From: JBDHUX01 sp039809405
GTDB taxonomy: Bacteria > Patescibacteriota > Gracilibacteria > Absconditabacterales > Absconditicoccaceae
DNA length: 15,127 bases
Assembly (NCBI GenBank): GCA_039809405.1
Contig: JBDHUX010000017.1
Coordinates: 1 to 15,127, forward strand
Direction: 5' to 3'
Shown here: positions 7,562 through 15,127 of the stretch, piece by piece
How the letters are laid out: each line of letters begins with the position of its first letter
Numbering within the stretch: position 1 is the first letter of the stretch
Notes under the pieces: generated by a model
Told to the model about the DNA's origin: nothing
Database searches by the model: none
Seen by the model: only the letters and a program-made list of their open reading frames with translations
Position numbers and translations under genes: made by a program

Positions 7562-7589
7562 TTGAAATTATATCATACATTGTTATAAT
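7562..7589 (+). promoter_or_regulatory. Extended -10 promoter of tRNA-Ser
   Basis: TTGAAA (7562-7567), a 16-bp spacer and TATAAT (7584-7589) with the extended -10 element TG at 7581-7582. Start would be near 7596, about 34 nt before the mature tRNA. A TTGACA just upstream (7551-7556) is not spaced to a -10 and was not used. Confidence 0.75.
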
Positions 7590-7602
7590 GCTTGCTATGT
7601 TT

Positions 7603-7625
7603 TTTATCTGAAATCGTCAGATAAA
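7603..7625 (+). other. 9-bp hairpin in the tRNA-Ser 5' leader
   Basis: TTTATCTGA (7603-7611) and TCAGATAAA (7617-7625) are perfectly complementary around a 5-nt loop, ending 4 nt before the tRNA 5' end. It would be the first structure in the primary transcript, right next to the RNase P cleavage site. A role in processing is inference. Confidence 0.6.
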
Positions 7626-7629
7626 CTAA

Positions 7630-7719
7630 GGAGAGATGGCAGAGTGGTTGAATGCACTTGTCTTGAAAACAAGCATCCGAGTTATCGGATCGTGGGTTCG
7701 AATCCCTCTCTCTCCGCCA
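7630..7719 (+). tRNA. tRNA-Ser(UGA) with encoded CCA
   Basis: The acceptor stem GGAGAGA (7630-7636) pairs with TCTCTCC (7709-7715), followed by discriminator G and CCA (7717-7719). The anticodon arm CTTGT / ACAAG (7657-7661, 7669-7673) encloses loop CTTGAAA with anticodon TGA (7664-7666), which reads UCA serine codons. A long variable arm (ATCCGA/TCGGAT) and discriminator G are typical of a class II serine tRNA. The T loop contains TTCGAAT. This is not the tRNA that decodes UGA: that would be a tRNA-Gly with anticodon UCA, which is not in this window. Confidence 0.97.
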
Positions 7720-7813
7720 TGATGAATTTATACAAATTTACATTAATAAATATGATTTATTTGATCGTATTTAGACATGTGAATCACCATGGCATTTATA
7801 ATTAATATATTTA

Positions 7814-9061
7814 ATGTATTACAGTAAAAAAATCTATTCTTGAAAAAGAAAAGCCTGGAGGATATTTAGAAAAAATACATCTATTATAAAAAATTTTTTG
7901 GAAAAAAACTGAATACTGAGTGAGTTAACAACTAGGATATCAATACTATATAGTAAACTAAAAAATAGCAAAGTATTTAACATGAGTCACATGTTTAAAT
8001 ACGGTATAAGCATAGTAAGTATGGTAATTTTTTCGTATGTAATGATATATGCGGATAATTTTAATAGTTATGAAGAATTGATATCTCCTGACAATTGATT
8101 AACAAAGATCGATATAAAAACTACAAATAGTAGTATTGCATTAGAAAGTATAATAATAGACCAACAGCAAGATGATGGCGGTTACCTAAAAATAAAATAT
8201 AAAGTAAATCCATGAGAAGTTATATGAGATATAGCTAAAAAATTTGGAGTAACTAGTAAAAATATCAGATCGGTGAATAAGTTAGATACTGATACACTGA
8301 AAGCGTGACAAGAGATAGTTATAACTCCTGTAGAAGGATTTGTGGTAGAGAATAATCTGTGAAGCACAAATATAGTAAATTACGCAAAGCATTATTGATT
8401 AGATTCAAAGGATCTAAAAGAACTTAATGATATTGTGTCCGACACAGAGATAATTAAGAAGTGATATGAATTATTTATACCATTAACTTTGGACGAAGGT
8501 TTGAAGATATGACTCATAGACCAAGCTACAGTAGATAGTATTAGGGCACAACCTAAGCCAACTGTAGTAGCAAATATAACCAGCAAAAATACATCTGACA
8601 ATAAGGCCGTCAAGGTAAAAGTTAACAATGTTAAAAATACGGTAGTTAATAATAATTCTACAACCACCACTACTTCGCTACCTGCAAAACCCGAAGTTAA
8701 ATCATCATCATACTACTCTAGTATGAGAGGAATCGAAACATATGGTTTTTATAAATGACAATGTACAGCGTACGTAGCGATGGTAAGGTGAGATATAGCT
8801 AAACAAATAAGAGCCGTTGGTGGATGAAATGCTAGATACTGGTATAGTAGAGCGCAAGAAGCATGACTATCAACATCTAAATCACCATCAATATGATCTA
8901 TATGAGTTCTAGGAAGCTATTACTCATCAGCATGACATGTTGGTGTAGTTATATCATTTGATGATGATGAAGTGTGTATGAAAAGTATGAATGTGAGGTG
9001 AAGATATATAGTATCGGAAGATTGTTTCCCAAGAAATGTATTTATATGATATATAAAATAA
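7814..9061 (+). CDS. Membrane-anchored LysM-LysM-CHAP peptidoglycan hydrolase (415 aa)
   Basis: Domains in order: a basic cytosolic N-terminus (1-56), one TM segment (about 60-78, ISIVSMVIFSYVMIYA), LysM 1 (about 129-172, YKVNPGEVIGDIAKKFGV), a second weaker LysM (about 176-225), an N/T/V-rich linker (about 240-300), and a C-terminal CHAP domain (about 305-415). The CHAP domain has YGFYKGQCTAYVA with catalytic Cys317 and AGHVGVV with catalytic His375. CHAP enzymes cut peptide bonds of peptidoglycan; LysM binds its glycan strands. It therefore probably acts outside the membrane on the cell's own wall, or on a host's or neighbour's. I chose the ATG at 7814, not 7982: the frame is open in code 25 from there, with an in-frame TAA at 7799-7801 before it. 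The Gly before the catalytic Cys and that before the catalytic His are TGA codons. Confidence 0.88.
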
Positions 9062-9144
9062 TTGGATATCTCCTATAAAAAAAACCATGACTGATATCAA
9101 GCTACTTAATATAGATGTCTTATATTTTATTATAAAATAACAAT

Positions 9145-9930
9145 ATGCTGCCATATATATTTATTTGAAATATTAAAATCAGCCTTGTCGGTATAGGGAT
9201 AGTTAGTTCACTAATAATATTTTTGCTTGTATCCAAGAGTTTATCAAAAAAATACAATCTACAATTTAGTAAATTCTTCTTTACATTTCCTTACTATTTT
9301 GTCATTATATATTTTTTAGGTAAATATATAGATTATGCCCTTATTACAAAAGATTTCATACCATCTATAAAAAATATCTTAAAAATATTTAGTTCCTATT
9401 GAGAGTTTCATATAGTTTGAATTATAATAGGTATATGTATATGCATACGGATAAGTTTATATAATAAAAATAAAAACGAAAGCATAAAAATAATTGATAT
9501 GCTTTTTGAAAGTGGAATGTATGCAACGATAGTCTTATGATGATTCTTACTATTTAGTGACAGTTTTATATGAAAAAGCAACGAATGATGGTTTGCCATA
9601 AAAGCTCTTGTATCTTATAGTAGGATAATAGATATATGAACTATCTATCCGCTAGGTATTGTCCTATCTGCTACAGCTACCGTATCACTTATAATCTCAT
9701 ATCTATATAAGAAATGGTGAGGGGTTGCAATGTGATTTTTTGGATTTGGTATATTTTTTTTATTGATGAATGTGGTATTTTATTTTCAAACTTATCCAAA
9801 ATATCTCGTAGTAAATTTATGGTGAAATATATTTGATATAAAAAATTATATCACGAGCATAACAGGTATAGTATTCTTATTGATAAATAATAATTTAAAT
9901 ATGAAATATAGAATTAAATCAAGAAAATAA
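9145..9930 (+). CDS. Polytopic membrane protein, possibly a divergent Lgt-like protein (261 aa)
   Basis: About seven hydrophobic segments, read through many TGA-Gly codons. The layout recalls prolipoprotein diacylglyceryl transferase: an N-terminal LPYIFIGNIKISLVGIGIV resembling the Lgt start, a YGEFHIVGIIIG stretch where Lgt has its 'FHGG..G' region, an IYPLGIVLS segment where Lgt has 'HPtqlYE', and a C-terminal part ending in a FDIKNYITSITGIVFLL-like helix. However, I do not see the HGG motif or the invariant arginines of active Lgt, so it may be an inactive relative or an unrelated protein. A real Lgt would be needed to lipidate the protein at 118-594, which makes the question relevant. 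It follows the LysM/CHAP gene after 83 bp and ends just before a clean terminator, so these two envelope genes could share a transcript. Confidence 0.6.
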
Positions 9931-9955
9931 TAAATATTTTATGAAATATAAAGAT

Positions 9956-9979
9956 ATTGAGTTGAACACTCAATTTTTT
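9956..9979 (+). terminator. Rho-independent terminator after the Lgt-like gene
   Basis: The perfect stem ATTGAGT (9956-9962) / ACTCAAT (9968-9974) with loop TGAAC is followed by a T-run. It lies 26 bp after the TAA and closes the possible LysM/CHAP plus Lgt-like transcript. Confidence 0.85.
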
Positions 9980-10076
9980 ATTATTAGTATCCGCCATGAG
10001 TGTGCAACAAGAGAATCCAACCGCGAATAAATACGTAAACAAAATAGTTTAGTTTAAATTGATAAAATAAGAAAAA

Positions 10077-11234
10077 ATGGATAATAAAAAAATCAATTTC
10101 GAGATAAAATGAGTAAATGGGAAAGCTAGAGCCGGGATAATACACTTAAATAACATAAGTGTAGAAACTCCAGTTTTTATGCCTGTTTGAACAAGAGCCA
10201 CACTAAAATGAATAGATCTAAATATGATAAATGATAAATATTATATGACATATAGGTCAGATATCATACTCAGCAATACCTTCCATCTTCATCTAAGACC
10301 CGGTGAAAAATCAATAAAAAAACATTGATGATTACATCAGTTTATGTGATGGGATAGACTAATACTTACGGATAGTGGATGATTCCAGATATTTTCTCTT
10401 GGATTAGGAAAAGGTAGCAACATAGACAAAAATGGAAATTTCAAATCTGGTAAAAAATTGGTTAAATTGTATGATGATCATGTGGAATTTAGATCTCCAC
10501 TTGATTGATCAAAACACATATTTACACCGATCTGAACGTTAGATATACAATGTGATCTAGGATCGGATATTATGATGATGCTTGATGTATGTTCTCCTGT
10601 AGAAAATATTTCAAAAAGAAAAATATATAACCAGATGCAACTCACTCATAAGTGGGCAAAAATCCAATATGATTATTTTGAAACTATATATGATCAAGCC
10701 AGATGAGCACTATTCCCTATAGTACAAGGTTGATTATACGAGGACCTAAGAGAAGAATCGATAAATTATTTAAAGAAATTTGCAAAAGATGGGATAGCCA
10801 TATGATGACTCTCCGTGTGAGAAACAAAAGAAGATATGTATAAAATATTAGATTTTATATCTGATAAACTTCCAATTGACATACCCAGATATCTGATGTG
10901 AGTTGGTAGCCCAGAAGAGATGATATATGCCATCAGATCGGGTATAGATATGTTTGATTGTGTGCTGCCGACTAGACTTGGCAGACATGGTGTCGGAATG
11001 AAACTTGGAGGAAATATAAAATTAAAAAATAGTAGATACAAAGATGATCAAACAAAGTGAATTGCTCCTTGATGCACATGTCATACTTGCAAAGACTTTA
11101 CACTCTCCTACTTACATCATCTCATCATAGAAAAAGAAATGTTATGAGGTATATTATTGTCGCTACATAATATAAATTATCTACACACATTGGCCAAGCA
11201 AGAAAGAGATAGGATATTGGTTGGTAGTGTGTAA
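10077..11234 (+). CDS. tgt: tRNA-guanine transglycosylase
   Basis: A 385-aa TIM-barrel enzyme, the normal length for bacterial TGT, which swaps guanine 34 of GUN-anticodon tRNAs for preQ1 or queuine. Motifs: TDSGGFQIFSLG with general base D99, PIVQGGLYEDLR, GGLSVGE, LMGVGSPEEM, FDCVLPTRLGRHG with nucleophile D294, and the zinc site CTCHTC (C333, C335, C338) with H364 in LHNINYL at the family spacing of 26 residues. Where typical bacterial enzymes read DECTP, this one has LDVCSPV (Val for Glu, Ser for Thr). At least 18 glycines are TGA codons, including the second Gly of GGFQ and both of IGGL. No queuosine synthesis gene is nearby, so the base may be salvaged (inference). The gene follows a terminator and stands about 120 bp before the PBP gene. 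The ATG follows an A-rich leader. Confidence 0.96.
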
Positions 11235-11263
11235 AGTTTGATGGTAAATATAAAATATATAAA

Positions 11264-11289
11264 TATAATCAGATTATCTTCGTATAATC
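11264..11289. repeat. 26-bp intergenic motif, copy 1 (upstream of PBP gene)
   Basis: A 26-bp sequence made of ATAATC / GATTAT / ATAATC arms with TATAAT at both 11264-11269 and 11283-11288. It matches 14001-14026 at 24 of 26 positions. It contains the perfect palindrome ATAATCAGATTAT also seen before ychF. It may be a promoter with two -10 boxes or an operator for a shared regulator. It ends 66 bp before the PBP ATG. Confidence 0.6.
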
Positions 11290-11355
11290 GAATATTATTT
11301 AAGCAATAAGAAATATTTTGATTGCATAAGGGATAGAAATTGATATAAAAAAAAT

Positions 11356-13977
11356 ATGAAAAATAAAATAAAATCACTTATAAAATTGTATATCAAAAAA
11401 ATCCGCGGACAAGGCAAAGACGATTGGTTGAGGATTTTTGTGGTAGTTGTATTCTTAATCATAATATGAAGATTGTTTCAATTACAAATTATAGATAGGG
11501 CTATATACGAAAACAAGATAATAACTCAACATTTTCAAAATACAAATATAAATGCCAAAAGATGAAATATATATTTGGAAACTAAGTCTGGATCGCCTAT
11601 CCAACTCACAAATAATGTGGATTTATACGATATATTTGCTGATCCAAGCATAATATATGATAAGGATTTATTTATAAAAGAAATAGTGTGATATATCACA
11701 CTACACCTGTGTAATTTTTTATGACAGGAGGAACAACTCACAAAATCATCGGACCTATTATATATATTGTGAATGGAGACCGGTGGGGATCTATGACAAG
11801 CAACTACAACAATCACACAAAATGAAAGACAATCAAGGATATCTTGTTTAGATAACCTAGAAAAATTTACACTAATAAATCTAGTGCCAGATAAACCATC
11901 AATATTTTATCTAGGTAAAGGTATATACAACTCTACTGGTATGACAGCAGAAGAACTGATACAATATGATATATACTTGTCAGGGGCAAGTTATACATGA
12001 ACAGATTTTGCAAAAGTCAGCAAAGAAAAGATAGATGAATACTATAAACAATTGGATGAGTACAATAGCATATATGAAGACACTCTTACTAAGCTAGACT
12101 ATGAGTTTGTATCTAGGCTTGTAGAAAAAAGATTGAGTGATATGATAGAAACATGAACCAGAAAGCAAAATTTTGTTATGTATATAGAGGATGAAAATCA
12201 ATTAATAGATGATATCAATAAAGCATCACTCCCATTTGTAAGTATAATAGATAAAGCATTATATTTCATTCCAGATAAAGTAGATAATGAAGGGTCTGCT
12301 CGAAATCAGATAAAAAAGATATTTGATAAATACAATATATATTATGATAATTATACAAAATCTCTACTATCTCCAAAAGGTGTTAGGTATGTTAAACTCA
12401 CCACAGACGTACCTACTAGTATAGTTGATAGTCTAAAAAAAAGACAAGAGTATTATCGTATAGAGATGAATAAAAATGTGGCGGCCAAAAGGGCAAGCGG
12501 TTATACTGTTACAAACGAAGATCTCACACCTAAATTGCACTGATTAGGTTTTGAAAAGAAAGTGAAAAGGATCTATCCATATGATAACTTTCTTAGTAAT
12601 ATTATCTGATATGTAGATAATCAATGAAACGCCTATCAATGAATAGAGAAATATTTTAATGAGCAATTGGAATGAGTAGATGGGAAGATAATATGACTAG
12701 GTACACCACGAGTATGACAGGTATGAACAAATGATATACAGATAAGGCAACCAAAAAATTGATCTGATATATACCTAACTATAGAACCTAATATACAAAA
12801 AAAAATAGAAGAAATATTACAATCAAATACCATATGACTCAGAGCAGACAGCGCAAGTGTTATAGTTATGAATCCATACAATGGTGAGATAGTAGCAATG
12901 GCAGACTATCCTAATTTCAATCCAAACTATCCTAATAAGATATATGAGCTTACAGAGCTATGACCTCAATATCGCAGTATAATAGATGATATAACATATG
13001 TAGACATACCTGTTTATGTATATAGTTCTTGATCATATAGGATAGCTACTATAGAAGAAAGATCCGATCTATCGTTGAAAAAATATATAAATAAGCAGAC
13101 CTACTGACCTATATCATTTATAGATAGGAATATTGCTTTACCATATGAGCCAGGTAGCATATTTAAACCTATAACTACAGCAATAGCATTGGATACAGAT
13201 GAAATAAGTCTTTATGATACATATTATGATAAATGAGAAATACAAGTTTGAGATTATTTTATAAAAAATGTATCTAAGAGTTGTTTGGGCCTGAATACCT
13301 ATCTACATGCATTGCAATTTAGTTGTAATATAGGTATGATAAATATCATCCAAAAAATATGAAAATATGTATTTTATAACTACCTAGAAAAGTTGTGATT
13401 TGGAAAAATAACCTGAATAGAATTGGCATGAGAAGATCCTGGTAGTATACCAGATAGTCAAATACAAGAAAAATCAAGATTTTTTAATAATAGTTTTTGA
13501 CAGTGATTTCTAGTTACACCGATACAGATGGCACTAGGTTATTCTGAAATTATAAATTGATGATATAAAATTAAACCCACTATAGTAAGGAAAATATACG
13601 ACCACGGGACAAACAAATATATCTTCTCAACAAAAAAGCCAAGAGATATTTTATTCAAAAGCACCACTGTATCTGATATTATCACGGCGTTATATGAGGT
13701 AGTAAATGCATGACAATGAGTAGCATTCAAGATAAAATGATATACATTGTGAGGCAAAACCGGTAGTAGTCAGATATCATTTCATGGAAAATATCAAAAT
13801 GGTGCTTGATGGACAAACGGTTCTGTAATAGGTTATGTGACAAAAGAAAATCTAAAATATATTATTATGGTCCAAGTTCGTCGCCCTAGGACTACCCCAC
13901 GATGAGAATGGTCAGCTGGGAAGATATTTGGAGAAATAAGTCAGTTTATCATAGATTACGACGATATACAGAAGTAA
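11356..13977 (+). CDS. Class B penicillin-binding protein, enlarged (873 aa)
   Basis: A peptidoglycan transpeptidase of the FtsI/PBP2 type. A short basic N-terminus is followed by one TM helix (about 25-46) and the KRGNIY start of the dimerisation module (69-73). The module resumes at KRIYPY...IIGYVDNQGNAYQGIE (about 404-430). The transpeptidase domain has all three active-site motifs: SIFK with catalytic Ser601 and Lys604, SCN (656-658), and KTG (801-803). Typical FtsI/PBP2 proteins are 580-700 aa. The excess lies mainly between residues ~80 and ~395, where lysine/glutamate/tyrosine-rich, mostly helical sequence replaces about 100 residues. A second insertion precedes the SxxK motif (about 540-590, around VDIPVYVYSSGSYRIAT). 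Whether it serves division or elongation cannot be told; no ftsW/rodA is adjacent. The start lies after an A-rich leader without a Shine-Dalgarno sequence. It ends in TAA, 61 bp before nrnA. Confidence 0.93.
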
Positions 13978-14000
13978 GACAATAGAAGTAATGATATAAG

Positions 14001-14026
14001 TATAATCAGATTTTCTTCATATAATC
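14001..14026. repeat. 26-bp intergenic motif, copy 2 (upstream of nrnA)
   Basis: A near-copy (24 of 26) of the motif at 11264-11289, again between two + strand genes. TATAAT at 14020-14025 would place a start near 14032, giving nrnA a leader of only about 7 nt. The second arm is degenerate (GATTTT for GATTAT), so the palindrome is imperfect here, while the order and spacing of the arms are kept. Confidence 0.6.
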
Positions 14027-14038
14027 AACTAATATATC

Positions 14039-15055
14039 ATGATAGGTAAACAAATATGAGATATCACAGATACCGAGTTGCAGCTTAGTAAATTGACAGA
14101 CAAAATAGATAAATCCAAAAATATAGCAATTTTCTGACATGATAATGCAGATGGGGACTGCGTATGAAGTATGCTTGGGTTTGGTAAGATCTTGGAAAAT
14201 ATAGGCAAGATGGTAAGCTATCATACATCCTTCGATGTTCCAAATAGTTTTGACCGAGTGAAATGAATCAATAAAATCTCTACAGAGTTTGATTTTAAAT
14301 CAAAAGATATGATTGTGCTGGTAGATTGTAATAATTTTGGTAGGATTAGTAAGTTCTATCATATGAAACCAGATTACTTTGATACCACAAACAATATAGT
14401 CATCATAGATCATCACCTATACGATAAGACTGTCTGAAATATAAATCTAATAGACACAACTTCATCAAGTTGTTGTGAGTTGATACGAGAAATAAGTAAG
14501 TATATAGTTGAAGATAATCTGATAGATAAAGATATAGCAAACTATCTATGTCTTGGTACCTTAACTGATACAGGAACTTTCAAACACGAGAAAGATACCA
14601 TAAGGACATTTGAAAATATAATAGAAATGGTAAAAAAGTGAGCGGATAAAAGGTATCTAGTAAACAACCTAGATAAAATAAGTTACAAAGAAGCTGTATA
14701 TATGTGAGAGTTTCTCAGTAGATATAAGATGAGATGAGATATATGATACACTTACTATACAGAGCAAGACTTAAAAGATTACGGTATAGAAAGTTGAAAA
14801 ACATGACAATCTATCATCAAAAGGATAGATGATGTGCCAATATCTATAGTATTTGGATGTAAAAATAATAAATACTGATGATCTATGAGAACTAAATCTG
14901 ACGATATCAATCTATCAGATATAGCAAGTGAATTGTGATGATGAGGTCATCAGAAAGCAGCATGATTTGAGATGGATATTAATGGAGATTTTCAAGATTG
15001 GATAGAAAAGACTGTAGATGACATAAATAATATGATAGATATGTATAAATTGTAG
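14039..15055 (+). CDS. nrnA: DHH/DHHA1 phosphoesterase, NrnA-like
   Basis: A 338-aa protein of the bifunctional oligoribonuclease / pAp-phosphatase type, which degrades short RNA fragments to mononucleotides. Two-domain order: a DHH domain with HDNADGDCVGS (34-44, metal-binding His and Asp), LVDCNN, IDHH (123-126) and GTLTDTGTF, then a DHHA1 domain with SMRTKS and the substrate-binding GGGGHQKAAG (300-309). Three consecutive TGA codons (14936-14944) encode the first three glycines of that last motif. A truncation at the first TGA would leave only a few residues, so code 25 is required. The ATG follows AT-rich sequence without a Shine-Dalgarno element, just behind the 26-bp motif. It ends in TAG. 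Confidence 0.95.
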
Positions 15056-15085
15056 ATTTCACTCAGGTTGTGTGCATGAATAATA

Positions 15086-15127
15086 CTATTGAGGTTTAGA
15101 TAATTGTTCTTGTAATCTTTTCATAGG
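15086..15127 (-). CDS. Possible 3' end of a convergent gene (partial)
   Basis: On the - strand an open frame enters from beyond the window and reads PMKRLQEQLSKPQ before a TAG (15086-15088). Its hydrophilic, helix-like ending and the 30-bp convergent spacing to nrnA are what a gene terminus would look like. Thirteen codons are too few to be sure or to name a family. Confidence 0.3.
   Translation of the reverse strand, partial: PMKRLQEQLSKPQ

Noticed and set aside
7664..7666. The TGA anticodon tRNA as the decoder of UGA codons
   Set aside because: Anticodon UGA pairs with UCA (Ser). The long variable arm and discriminator G also identify an ordinary serine tRNA.
9996..10052. 18-codon ORF before tgt as a leader peptide, and a preQ1 riboswitch in the same gap
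   Set aside because: The peptide has no run of regulatory codons, and I see no preQ1 aptamer consensus or pseudoknot in 9980-10076.
118..15055. Series of pseudogenes or frameshifted genes
   Set aside because: Every interruption is an in-frame TGA, never TAA or TAG, at glycine positions; decay would give mixed stops and frameshifts.
118..15055. TGA read as tryptophan (code 4) or selenocysteine
   Set aside because: The affected positions are conserved glycines (P-loops, GGFQ, GGGH), ordinary TGG Trp codons are used, and TGA is far too frequent for selenocysteine.

Overview
The window is AT-rich and can only be read sensibly if TGA encodes glycine (genetic code 25). Under the standard code nearly every gene breaks into short pieces. 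With TGA as Gly, 14 complete protein genes appear, 13 on the + strand and one on the - strand, plus one tRNA. All 14 end in TAA (9) or TAG (5), never TGA. In-frame TGA sits where protein families have invariant glycines: the YchF and PPK2 P-loops, the TGT GGFQ motif, the DHHA1 GGGH motif and the BCP TPGC motif. This code is known from Absconditabacteria (SR1) and Gracilibacteria (BD1-5/GN02). I cannot tell from this window which of the two it is.

Layout. 118-594: small lipoprotein, followed by a terminator. 595-1012: non-coding stretch with a REP-like element, a nested inverted-repeat block and a 13-bp palindrome that recurs elsewhere. 1013-2116: ychF. 2232-2858 (-): two-TM protein with a PH-like domain, convergent with ychF. 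2859-3283: divergent intergenic region with a perfect sigma-70-type consensus promoter, which drives a polyphosphate pair: a VTC-domain polyphosphate polymerase (3284-4057) and a PPK2-family kinase (4158-5042). 5310-5534: rpmE (L31). 5637-6089: BCP/PrxQ peroxiredoxin. 6235-6819: four-TM protein of unknown function. 6915-7493: ruvA. 7630-7719: tRNA-Ser(UGA) with its own extended -10 promoter and a leader hairpin. 7814-9061: membrane-anchored LysM-LysM-CHAP protein. 9145-9930: polytopic membrane protein distantly like Lgt. 10077-11234: tgt. 11356-13977: unusually long class B penicillin-binding protein. 14039-15055: nrnA-like DHH/DHHA1 phosphoesterase. The last ~70 bases may hold the 3' end of a convergent - strand gene.

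How the genes fit together. Most are housekeeping functions: translation (YchF, L31, TGT, tRNA-Ser), recombination (RuvA), RNA and nucleotide turnover (NrnA) and redox defence (BCP). A cell-envelope group (lipoprotein, LysM/CHAP hydrolase, PBP, Lgt-like protein) shows that the cell builds and remodels peptidoglycan. The VTC-PPK2 pair suggests phosphate and energy storage as polyphosphate with return to nucleotides, which would suit a fermentative, host-dependent cell (inference). No start codon has a recognisable Shine-Dalgarno sequence. I see no mobile element, CRISPR array, toxin-antitoxin or defence locus.
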